Part shown: positions 9,123 to 17,900 of the stretch, in pieces
Layout: each line of letters starts with the position of its first letter
How positions within the stretch are numbered: position 1 is the stretch's first letter
Source of the DNA: Mycobacterium sp. UM_CSW
Lineage (GTDB): Bacteria > Actinomycetota > Actinomycetes > Mycobacteriales > Mycobacteriaceae
Length of the DNA stretch: 42,269 nt
Direction: 5' to 3'
Assembly (NCBI RefSeq): GCF_000455205.1
Contig: NZ_AUWQ01000030.1
Span: 1 to 42,269, forward strand
Translations under genes and position numbers: made by a program
The notes under the pieces: model-generated
Seen by the model: the letters and a program-made list of their open reading frames with translations, nothing else
The model's database searches: none
Told to the model about the DNA's origin: nothing

Positions 9123-9145
9123 GTATGAGTATAAATGACTCATAC
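9123..9145 (-). promoter_or_regulatory. vapBC operator overlapping a leaderless promoter
   Basis: GTATGAGT (9123-9130) and ACTCATAC (9138-9145) form a perfect 8-base inverted repeat with a 7-base centre, beginning two bases before the vapB start codon. On the minus strand the repeat contains TATACT (9133-9128), a near-consensus -10 box whose end is 6 bases from the ATG at 9121, placing transcription initiation at the start codon itself. Ribbon-helix-helix antitoxins typically bind such palindromes, so VapBC binding here would block RNA polymerase directly. The repeat is seen; its function is inferred. Confidence 0.65.
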
Positions 9146-9204
9146 TGCTGGCGCCGCGTCTTCGCTGCGAGAGGCCCCTTGACCAGGGATGACACGATAT
9201 TCGG

Positions 9205-12200
9205 GTGGAGAACGACGGTCGCGGTGCCCTGACGAGGGTGGGACTGTCGTGTGGGGCGTGCGGCACCGCGCTGGCCGCGGCCGCCAAGTTCTGCTGTGAG
9301 TGCGGCGCGGCGGTGGCTCGGCCCGCGCAGTCCGCGGAGTACAAGCAGGTGACGGTCCTGTTTGCCGACGTCGTGCATTCGATGGATATCGCCGCGGCGC
9401 TGGGCGCGGAGCGCCTGCGGGAAATCATGGCGGACTTAGTCGATAGCGCGGTGACCGTGGTGCAGCGCTACGGCGGCACGGTGGACAAGTTCACCGGCGA
9501 TGGAATCATGGCCGTGTTCGGTGCGCCGATAGCGTTGGAGGACCACGCCGTTCGCGCCTGTCTGGCTGCCTTGGGTCTTCAGGAAGCGGCGCAGACGCTC
9601 GCCGTCCACATTCGTAACCGTGACGAGGTGGACCTGCGACTGAGGGTGGGCCTCAATTCCGGCCAGGTGATCGCCGGTGAGCTCGGTTCGGCACGGTTCG
9701 GATACACCGCCATTGGTGAGCAGGTCGGCATGGCCCAGCGGATGGAGTCGGTGGCACCGCCGGACGGGGTGATGCTGAGCGATTCGACGGCCAAATTGGT
9801 CGGCAGCGCCGTCGTCCTCGGCGAGCCCGAGCCAGTGCAGATCAAAGGCGGCAACACTGTGATCGCCAGGCGCTTGTTGGCCGTCGGTGAACATAAGCCG
9901 CATCGTCGTACCGAATCGAAACTGGTCGGGCGTGCCTGGGAATTCACCACCCTCAGCGGGATTTTCGAAGAGGCGATCGCCGGTACGGGCTGCATCGTCA
10001 ACATCGTGGGGCCGGCGGGCATTGGCAAGAGCAGGCTGGTGCGGGAGACAGCCGCGCTCGCGGGCCTTCGCGGTGTGCCGGTGTTCGGCACCTACTGCGA
10101 GTCGCATACCAGTGACATCTCGTTCCACGTGGTGGCCAGGATGCTGCGCTCAGCACTCGGAGTCGAAGAACTCGGCGCCGAAACCGCACGCAAGCACATT
10201 CGTGACCGGTTTCCTCAGGCGGACCCGGAAGACGTGCTCTTGATGGACGACCTGCTGGGAATCCGCGATGGAGCGATGCCGCTGCCCGATATCGCCGCCG
10301 ATGCGCGCCGCCGGCGACTGACGGCGCTGGTCAATGCCGGCGCACTGGACCGGCCCGAAGCGGCGGTGTACGTCATCGAGGATGCGCACTGGATCGACGA
10401 AATCAGCGAGTCGATGCTGGCCGACTTCCTGGCCGTGGTGCCACAGATCCCGTCGCTGGTACTGATCACCTACCGTCCGGAATATCAGGGTGCGCTCAGC
10501 CGCATCCCCGGTGCTCAATCGATTGCCTTGCGGCCGTTGAGCGATGCGCACACCCAGGCGTTAACTGCGGAGCTACTCGGCGCTGATTCGTCGACGGGCG
10601 GACTGGCCTCGCATATCGCCGGACGGGCGGCCGGAAACCCGTTCTTCGTCGAGGAGATGGTTCGCGATCTGGCCGAACGCGGCGTGCTGCAAGGCCGGCC
10701 CGGCGCCTACCAGCGGCGCGGTGACGTCGCAGACGTCGACGTACCGGCCACGCTGCAAGCCACGATTGGCGCGCGCATAGATCGCCTCGCGGCGTCAGCA
10801 AAACAGACTTTGAATGCCGCGGCGGTCATCGGGGCACGCTTCGGCACCGAGCTGCTGGCCGAACTGGTCCCCGACGTAGACGTGGTGCCGCTGATCGAGG
10901 CAGAACTTGTCACTCAGGTCAGGTTCACGCCCAATCCCGATTACGCGTTTCGCCATCCGCTGATCCGCACGGTTGCCTACGAATCCCAACTCAAATCCGT
11001 TCGCGCGCAGTCACATCGACGGCTCGCTGCATCGGTCGAAGCGCGTGGATCGGCGGACGAGAACGCGGCACTCATCGCCGAACACCTTGAGGCAGCAGGG
11101 GATTTGCATGCGGCCTTCGACTGGCACATGCGTGCCGGCACGTGGTCGGCCTTCCGTGATATGGGTGCGGCGCAGACGAGTTGGCGGCGGGCGCGCCAGG
11201 TCGCCGATCAGCTACCGCTCGACGACCGTGATCGCTTGACTATGCGTATCGCCCCCCGGACGCTGTTGTGTGCGACCGCATATCGGATCGGCGGTAGTGG
11301 TGCCGACACGGGCTTCGAGGAGCTGCGCGAGCTAAGCGAAGCCGCAGCCGATCGGCGCTCGCTAGCGATTGGGATGGCCGGGCTGCTGACGTGGCGGGTG
11401 ATGAAGGCGCAGCGTCGCGAGGCGTCGCAACTTGCCGACGAACTTGTCCAACTGCTGGAGGCAATCGACGATCCCACCTTGACGGTGGCGCTGTCCTTCA
11501 CCGCGATGATTGCCAAAAACGAAACCGCCGAAATGGCCGACGTGCTGCGGTTCGCCCAACTCGTAATCGATCTCGCCGAGGGCGATACCGGCAAAGGCAG
11601 CCTGATCTTCGAATCTCCCTTGACGAACGCGACCACCATGCGCGGCCTTGCCCGATGGTGCCTAGGCATCGCCGACTGGAAAGATGACTTCGATCAGAGC
11701 ATCGCAACGGCTCGCGCGCTCATGACTGACCCCGGGACTCATGGGGGCGTCATGTGGTTCACCTACGTGCACGCCATCCCGTACGGGGTGTTGGTAGTGG
11801 ATGCGACTGCCCTGCGCGACACCGCGGAATTCCTGTCGATGGCACAGCAATCGGGTGACGATCTCGCCCTCGACCTGGCTCGAGGAGTTCATGGCCTCGC
11901 CCTGTCGTATCAGGACGGCCCCGCGCGCGAACTTGGCTTCGAGTTGCTCGCCAAAGTGCGAGAGCGGGCCGCGAACAACCGGTTCGCCATAACCAACCTG
12001 CCGTTGATCGACGCCCACGTCGCCCGGGAAAAGGCGCGGACCGGCGATATCGACGGCGCCATCGAATTGGCCCGCGTCGTCGCCGACGATTTGTTCAACT
12101 CCGGCGGGTGCATCTGGACCGCGCTGGCCACCAGTGTCCTCGTGGAGGCGCTGCTGCAACGTGGCGGTGACGGCGATCTCGATGAGGCCGACAGCGCGAT

Positions 12201-12393
12201 TGGCAAGTTGGCGGCCGTGCCGACCGATCCCGGCTTCGTCGTGCACGAGATCACGTTGCTGCGACTTCGTGCGCTGCTGGCCCGTGCCCGCGGAAACGAG
12301 GCCGCCTACCACGACAGTCGCGACCGCTACCGCGCCATGGCAACATCGCTGGGCTTCGAGGGCCAGATGAAGTGGGCCGAGGCGATGCCGTAA
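9205..12393 (+). CDS. Zinc ribbon - class III cyclase - STAND ATPase - TPR-like protein (paralog 1)
   Basis: A 1062-residue multidomain protein. Residues 16-34 hold a CxxC...CxxC zinc ribbon. Residues about 45-225 are a class III nucleotidyl cyclase domain: metal Asp55 and Asp99, purine-selecting Lys95 and Thr168, and Arg179, but Gly175 where the catalytic Asn is expected (IGEQVGMAQRM instead of the usual IGDxVNxAxR). Residues about 238-560 are an AAA/STAND-type ATPase with Walker A GPAGIGKS and Walker B VYVIEDAHW. The remainder is helical, TPR-like. Unlike the M. tuberculosis relatives Rv0386/Rv1358/Rv2488c (from memory), there is no C-terminal LuxR helix-turn-helix; the protein ends at MKWAEAMP. 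The GTG at 9205 gives a sensible zinc-ribbon N-terminus. Likely a cytosolic signal-integrating ATPase; ligand and output unknown. Confidence 0.88.
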   Translation: MENDGRGALTRVGLSCGACGTALAAAAKFCCECGAAVARPAQSAEYKQVTVLFADVVHSMDIAAALGAERLREIMADLVDSAVTVVQRYGGTVDKFTGDGIMAVFGAPIALEDHAVRACLAALGLQEAAQTLAVHIRNRDEVDLRLRVGLNSGQVIAGELGSARFGYTAIGEQVGMAQRMESVAPPDGVMLSDSTAKLVGSAVVLGEPEPVQIKGGNTVIARRLLAVGEHKPHRRTESKLVGRAWEFTTLSGIFEEAIAGTGCIVNIVGPAGIGKSRLVRETAALAGLRGVPVFGTYCESHTSDISFHVVARMLRSALGVEELGAETARKHIRDRFPQADPEDVLLMDDLLGIRDGAMPLPDIAADARRRRLTALVNAGALDRPEAAVYVIEDAHWIDEISESMLADFLAVVPQIPSLVLITYRPEYQGALSRIPGAQSIALRPLSDAHTQALTAELLGADSSTGGLASHIAGRAAGNPFFVEEMVRDLAERGVLQGRPGAYQRRGDVADVDVPATLQATIGARIDRLAASAKQTLNAAAVIGARFGTELLAELVPDVDVVPLIEAELVTQVRFTPNPDYAFRHPLIRTVAYESQLKSVRAQSHRRLAASVEARGSADENAALIAEHLEAAGDLHAAFDWHMRAGTWSAFRDMGAAQTSWRRARQVADQLPLDDRDRLTMRIAPRTLLCATAYRIGGSGADTGFEELRELSEAAADRRSLAIGMAGLLTWRVMKAQRREASQLADELVQLLEAIDDPTLTVALSFTAMIAKNETAEMADVLRFAQLVIDLAEGDTGKGSLIFESPLTNATTMRGLARWCLGIADWKDDFDQSIATARALMTDPGTHGGVMWFTYVHAIPYGVLVVDATALRDTAEFLSMAQQSGDDLALDLARGVHGLALSYQDGPARELGFELLAKVRERAANNRFAITNLPLIDAHVAREKARTGDIDGAIELARVVADDLFNSGGCIWTALATSVLVEALLQRGGDGDLDEADSAIGKLAAVPTDPGFVVHEITLLRLRALLARARGNEAAYHDSRDRYRAMATSLGFEGQMKWAEAMP

Positions 12394-12430
12394 GCATTGA
12401 CCACAGCACCGGCAGAAAGGAATCCCTGCG

Positions 12431-12679
12431 ATGGCCAAGACACGTGCCGAAGCGGCGCAGTACGTCAAGGAAGCCGGAGGGTTGAAGCTTGTCGTTTTCG
12501 GAGCCGACGGGCACGAGGTGGCGGCGGTGTTCGTGCAAGGGTCGGTGACATACGACGAGGAAGAAGCGCGCTTTATCGCGGTTGCCGAGGACGGCCACAC
12601 GGTAGGGGAACTGTTCGTGGACGAGACGGTCGGTTACGACGAGAGCATCGACGCGTTCGTCATCCGAACCGTGCGATAG
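12431..12679 (+). CDS. Small acidic protein with an internally duplicated 28-residue motif
   Basis: An 82-residue protein that I do not recognise. After an N-terminal segment (MAKTRAEAAQYVKEAGG) it contains two similar units starting at DGHEV (residue 26) and DGHTV (residue 54). Each continues with a hydrophobic FV pair, a YDE triplet and another hydrophobic strand, giving a 28-residue period and probably a small beta structure. AAAGGA lies upstream of the ATG at suitable spacing. It starts 37 bases after the first cyclase/ATPase gene on the same strand and is probably cotranscribed with it, which makes it a candidate partner or ligand of that protein (inference). No signal peptide or membrane segment. 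Confidence 0.7.
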   Translation: MAKTRAEAAQYVKEAGGLKLVVFGADGHEVAAVFVQGSVTYDEEEARFIAVAEDGHTVGELFVDETVGYDESIDAFVIRTVR

Positions 12680-12722
12680 CGAGCGACGAAATCGATCAGA
12701 CCAAGACGAAGTCGAACGGCTC

Positions 12723-13415
12723 CTAATAGCCCGGATCCCCGAAGGTGTACCCGAATACGGTCACCGACGCGTGGGTGGGCTCCAATATTCCGCCGTTCCT
12801 TTCATCGACGGTCATCGATCCCCCGACGGGGCCAAGCGGAGTGTTGACATATCCGTTCTGCGCGAACGCGCCTTGGACGGTGTCGACGGTCGTGCCGTGG
12901 AACGACGTCACCGGCACATTGCCGAATGGAGTGTTTAGGTTGACGCTTCCGTAGTAGTCCGTTCGGGAGGTGCCGGGGGTAGCAAGAGGAATGGTTGTCG
13001 AGGTCACCGTCGTCCCGATGGGGCCCAACTCATACGTCTGGGTGGAAGGGCCAGGCAGCGGCGCGCCGGCGGGAACCGCGGCAGAATGACCGGTGGCCGG
13101 CGCATTGAACAAGCTTGTCAAAGCTTGCTGGACGTTGGCCGCCTCGGTGCTCACATATTGCGCGGCCCCGCCGCTCAACAGGTTCACAAACGCGGCATGG
13201 AAGGCTGCGGCCCGCGCATTCAAGGCTTGGAATTCCTGGGCGTGCGCGCCAAACAATGAGGTAATCGCCGCCGACACCTCATCAGCCGCGGGTGCCGCGA
13301 TCGCGGTCGTTTGGCTCGCCGCGGCCGCATTCGCGCGATTCAATTCAGCGCCCAAACTCTGCAAATTCCCACTCGCGGCCGAAATTACGTCCAGCGCGAT
13401 GCTGAGCAGCGACAT
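12723..13415 (-). CDS. PE-family protein with a non-PGRS C-terminal domain
   Basis: A 230-residue protein. Residues 1-97 are a PE domain: helical hairpin with the diagnostic ADEVSAAITSLFGAHAQEFQALNA and a YVSTE sequence fitting the ESX/type VII export signal YxxxD/E. The C-terminal 130 residues are not Gly-Ala repeats; they begin with a Pro-rich linker (PAGAPLPGPST) and continue as a Thr/Gly/Val-rich, probably beta domain ending at FGDPGY. I do not recognise that domain. PE proteins are exported by ESX systems, usually as PE-PPE pairs, but no PPE gene is adjacent. The ATG at 13415 has a GAGGGGAC ribosome site. Confidence 0.82.
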   Translation of the reverse strand: MSLLSIALDVISAASGNLQSLGAELNRANAAAASQTTAIAAPAADEVSAAITSLFGAHAQEFQALNARAAAFHAAFVNLLSGGAAQYVSTEAANVQQALTSLFNAPATGHSAAVPAGAPLPGPSTQTYELGPIGTTVTSTTIPLATPGTSRTDYYGSVNLNTPFGNVPVTSFHGTTVDTVQGAFAQNGYVNTPLGPVGGSMTVDERNGGILEPTHASVTVFGYTFGDPGY

Positions 13416-13435
13416 AATCTTGTCCCCTCTCGCAG

Positions 13436-13452
13436 GGCCGGTGACACCGGCC
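13436..13452. promoter_or_regulatory. Palindrome in the PE gene leader
   Basis: GGCCGGTG - A - CACCGGCC is a perfect 8-base inverted repeat with a single central base, lying 21-37 bases upstream of the PE start codon (minus strand). It could fold as a 7-bp stem with a GAC loop in the mRNA leader or be a protein-binding site. The GC-rich genome makes chance palindromes more likely than usual. Confidence 0.35.
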
Positions 13453-13514
13453 GCCAGCGATCAGCGAAAGTCGAATCGTAACAACGAGGCGTTATAGCCG
13501 GGACAAATTCGCAT

Positions 13515-14753
13515 TTAATGCCCGGGCTCGAATTCGATCGGCAGTGATATGGGTCCGCTCAGCCCGCTGAGGGGCTTCCATGGGGCCGGACCGGCGAGGC
13601 GGGCGTTGGGCATGCGCCGGGTCATGATCGCGAGTGCTTCGGCCAGCTCAAGTCGGGCCAGGTTGGCGCCCAGGCAGTAGTGCATGCCGGCGCCGAACGT
13701 TTGCATTGGCGGGGCGCCGTCGCGGGTGATGTCGAGGCGGTCGGGTTCGTCGTACACGGCGGGATCGCGGTTCGCGGCGGCGGTGTTGGCGATGACCAGC
13801 GTGCCGGCCGAGATCATGAATCCGGCGATTTCGACGTCCTCGCGCGCTGTGCGCAGCGTGGCGGCCGCGATCGGTGAGTGGCGCATCGTCTCTTCGACGG
13901 CCTTGTTGGCGAGCTCGGGATTCTGGGCCAGCAGCTCCCACTGGCCGGGGTGCTCGCACAACGCCTGCACCGAGGCCGCCAGCTGGTTGCGGGTGGTGTC
14001 GGTGCCGGCGATCAGCAGGCCGGCCGCCAGCATCCGTAGTTCGTCGGCGCTGAGGTGATCGCCGTCGTCCTCGGCCCGGATGAGCTCGGAGATCAGGTCG
14101 TCGGTCAGCCGGTGGCGCCGCTGGGCGACCATGTCGTCGATGTAGGCGTCGAGATCCTCCCACGCGGTCAGGATGGTCCGCTCGTGGGCGGCGACGTCCC
14201 AGCTGAAGGCCTTGAAGATGTCGTCGGTCCAGTCCGAGAAGAGCTGCCAATCCTCCGCCGGCGCGCCCAGCAGCGCGCAGATGATCGGGATCGGATATTG
14301 CCGAGCGATGTCGCCGACCACCTCGCAGCGTCCCGTAGCGGCGTAGCGGTCCACCAGTTCGGTGATCACATCGACGATCGTCGTGCGCAGCCGTGCGGTG
14401 GCGCGCGGTGTGAAGGCTTGGGAGACCAGTCGTCGCAGCCGTTGGTGTTCGGGCCCGTCGAGGCTGATCAGGCTGGCTGCCACCCGCTCCCACAACGGGC
14501 CACTGGTGATGCCTTGTGAGGCCAGGAACATGCCCTGAGGCATCCGGAATCGGGGGTCGCGCAGCACGCTTCTGACCAGTTCGTAGGTCAGCAGCTCCGG
14601 CCCGTGCGGGCTGACGGCGATCGGCGCCTGGCGTCGCGCTGCCCGGAGGATTTCGTGCGCCTCGTCCGGGCTCTGGCAGTGCTCGTAGTTGATCCTCGGG
14701 AGGCCCGCCTCGAACACGCTCGGGCAGATCGGCGCATCAACCGCGATGGTCAT
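13515..14753 (-). CDS. Cytochrome P450 (B)
   Basis: A 412-residue class I bacterial P450. Seen: I-helix AGTDTT, ExxR (EETMRHSP), the conserved NRDPAVYDEPDRLD segment, and haem loop FGAGMHYCLG with ligand Cys360. The start was placed at the ATG at 14753 (MTIAVDAPIC), preceded by GGGGAA; the frame stays open upstream but that extension has no P450 features. It is a single gene divergent from the fused cyclase-kinase gene, sharing the 171-base region 14754-14924 with it. No adjacent ferredoxin; the physiological substrate is not predictable. Confidence 0.92.
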   Translation of the reverse strand: MTIAVDAPICPSVFEAGLPRINYEHCQSPDEAHEILRAARRQAPIAVSPHGPELLTYELVRSVLRDPRFRMPQGMFLASQGITSGPLWERVAASLISLDGPEHQRLRRLVSQAFTPRATARLRTTIVDVITELVDRYAATGRCEVVGDIARQYPIPIICALLGAPAEDWQLFSDWTDDIFKAFSWDVAAHERTILTAWEDLDAYIDDMVAQRRHRLTDDLISELIRAEDDGDHLSADELRMLAAGLLIAGTDTTRNQLAASVQALCEHPGQWELLAQNPELANKAVEETMRHSPIAAATLRTAREDVEIAGFMISAGTLVIANTAAANRDPAVYDEPDRLDITRDGAPPMQTFGAGMHYCLGANLARLELAEALAIMTRRMPNARLAGPAPWKPLSGLSGPISLPIEFEPGH

Positions 14754-14924
14754 GGTGTTCCCCAGAGGTCGTCGGTGTCGTGCTTTCACCACGAAGTCTT
14801 GGGGGCGGGGGAGCGCATCACACGCGTAGTGGACTACCTCAGTTCCTCTCGCGGGTGTGTCCCAACCACCTATTCTGTGAGGACCACTGCAAACGCTGGG
14901 GGGCCCGGGACAGCGGAGGGTCGG

Positions 14925-17900
14925 ATGGCGACCGGAGCGGCATGCCGGACGTGCGGGGCCCAGCCTCTGGAGAATGCCCGGTTTTGCCATGGTTGCGGTT
15001 CACCGGTCGGCGGCACCGGGACGCAGGCGGAGTACAAGCAAGTCACGGTTCTGTTCGCCGACGTGGTCGGATCGATGCAGATCGCAGCGCGGGTGGGCGC
15101 CGAGCGTCTGCGTGAGATCATGGCCGAACTCGTTGACCGCTGTGGGGCAGTGGTGCGGCGCTACGGCGGGACCGTGGACAAGTTCACCGGCGACGGCATC
15201 ATGGCGGTGTTCGGCGCCCCAATTGCGTTGGAAGACCACGCGATTCGTGCCTGTCGCGCGGCGCTTGCCATCCAAGACGAGACCGTCCGGTTGGCCGCCG
15301 AGGTCCACTACCGCGACGGTGTGAGTCTGCAATTGCGGGTGGGCCTCAATTCCGGTCAGGTGATCGCCGGCGAAATCGGTTCCGGGCGGCTCGGTTACAC
15401 CACCATCGGCGAGCAAGTCGGCATGGCACAGCGGATGGAATCCGCCGCCTCGCCCGGTGGTGTCGTCGTCAGCGAGTCAACCGCCCGTCTGGTCAAGCAT
15501 GTTGCGATGCTCAGCGAGCGGGAGATGGTAAGCATCAAGGGCGCCGACGTTCCGGTACCCATGCGCCGTCTTGTCGGGATGACGGCACGGGGTCCCCTCG
15601 ATCGCGGACGATCGACCCTGGTGGGGCGCCAACAGCAAATCAGCGCCCTCACCGAGCTGCTCGACCGCTCGATGAGCGGTCACGGCGTGGTCGTTGGGGT
15701 GGTCGGGGACGCCGGAATCGGCAAGAGCCGCCTGGTGCGCGAGGCTGCCGCGATCGCCCGCGCCCGCGGTGTCGACGTTATCTGGACTTTCTGCGAGTCA
15801 CTCGCCAGCGAGATCCCCCTTCACGTCGTTTCGCAGCTATTGCGCGCGGCCATCGGGATAGGTGACATCGACGGCGCCGACGCCCGCGTTCAGGTGCGCG
15901 CCCGGTTTCCCGGCGCCGATGCCGAGGACTTGCTGCTGCTCGACGACCTGCTGGGCATCGCCGACCCTGACGTCGCGGCCCCTCGCATCGACCCGGATGC
16001 CCGCCGGAGGCGACTGGCGGCACTCGTGAACGGCGCCTGGCTGGCCCGCTCCACGCCGGCGGTCTTCGTCATCGAAGATGGCCAGTGGTTGGACGACGCC
16101 AGCGAGTCGATGCTGGCGGAATTCCTGTCGGTGGTATCGCAGACTTCCATCATGGTGGTGATTACTCACCGCCCGGAATACCGGGGAGCATTGACCCGCA
16201 CAGCCGACGCACGAACGATTTCCCTTGCACCCCTGAGCGATCCAGACTCCACGGCGCTGATCACTGAGCTGCTGGGCAGTGATTCATCCGTAACCGAGCT
16301 GACCACGATCGTCGCCGATCGCGCGTCGGGAAACCCGTTCTTCGCCGAGGAGATCGTTCGCGACCTGACAGAGCGCGAGGTGCTCGTCGGAGACCCGGGC
16401 GCTTATGTCTGCCGTACGGCTGTCGCGGACGTCAATGTGCCCGCGACGTTGCAGGCGACCATCGCCGCCCGCATAGACCGCTTGGACCCGGCGGCCAAGC
16501 GGTGCGTGAGCGCCGCGGCCGTGATCGGGTCGCGATTCGACAGCGACCTACTCACCGCGCTGGAGGTGCAGCCGGCCGTTGATGAGCCGGTCAAGTCCAA
16601 GCTGATCGATCAGGCGAGCGACATGCGGGGTGGGGAGTACGTGTTCCACCACCCGTTGATCCACGCCGTGGCCTACGAATCACAGCTCAAATCCGATCGC
16701 GCTGAGTTGCACCGGCGCCTGGCGCGAGTAATCGAGGCACGTGACCCGGCCTCGCTGGACCAGAACGCAGCGCTGATCGCCGAACATCTGGAGGCCGCGG
16801 GCGACGTCGCTGGGGCCTATGGGTGGCACATGCGCGCCGGGATGTGGCTGTCCCAGCGGGATGTCGTCGCGGCCGACCGGTGCTGGGCGCGGGCACGGGA
16901 CCTCGCCGACGCACTACGGACCGACGACGACCACCGCACCGCGGCGCGCATAGCGCCACGTGCGATGTTGTGCGCCAACGCCGGCCGGGTGCGTGCGCCC
17001 GATGCTGAGGCACGCTTCGAGGAACTGCAGGAGCTGTGCGAGGCGGCCGACGATAAGGGGTCTTTGGCCTTCGGTATGGCCGGCCAGCTTCCGATGCTGA
17101 TGCTGCGCGGGCGGGTGCGAGAAGCCGCGCAGCTGGCATCCGAGTACATGACCCTGGTGGAGTCGATAGGCGATCCGACGCTCACCATTCTGCTGTCCTT
17201 CGTGGCGCTCCCGACCACGCTGGAAGCCGGGCATATCGACGACGTGCTGCGTTGGTCACAGGCTGCGATCGACGCGGCCCAAAACAACCCTCTCGTCGAG
17301 CCTTTGGTGGCCGGCGCCCTGGCGGTCCGCGGCACCGCCCGCTGGGCTGAGGGCCATTCCGGGTGGCGAGACGACTTCGACCAGGCCGTCGCCATGGGAT
17401 GGGGGGCCGATCCAATGGTGTACGGCTACGTCGTGAGCGTGACATACGCCTCCGCGATAGCAATGGGGATCATGCTGGCCGACGACTCCGCGCTCGCAAA
17501 TATCGGCGAGGCGCTGCGAGTCGCCGAGCGATCCAGCGACGACATTGCGCTGGGCCTGACGCGCATGACTATGGGGATCGCACTGGCGCACCGGGATTCG
17601 CAGACGGAGCGTGAGCGGGGATCGTCGGTGCTGGCGGAGGTCCGTGAGATGTGTCTGCGGGAGCGCTTTTACATGTCCGAGCTCCCGATCCTTGAGGTGT
17701 ATGCGGCACGCGACAGGGCTGCGGGTGGAGATCGCGACGGCGCTCTGCCGCTGATGCGTAAAGCGGTGGACGACTTGTACTTCAGGGGGCAGCGCGGCTA
17801 CTTTACCTGGGCCACCAGCGTTCTGGTCGACACGCTGCTGGCCGGCGGGGCAGACGCCGACATAGACGAAGCCCGGAGCGCAATCGACCGATTGGCGACC

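Noticed and set aside
9179-9201. TTGACC and GATATT upstream of the first cyclase gene as a promoter
   Set aside because: The spacing (11 bases) is too short for a usual sigma-70-type promoter, so it was not listed.
11900-12393. C-terminal LuxR helix-turn-helix expected for a cyclase-ATPase regulator
   Set aside because: The sequence stops after TPR-like helices (ends at MKWAEAMP); no helix-turn-helix is visible in any of the three paralogs.
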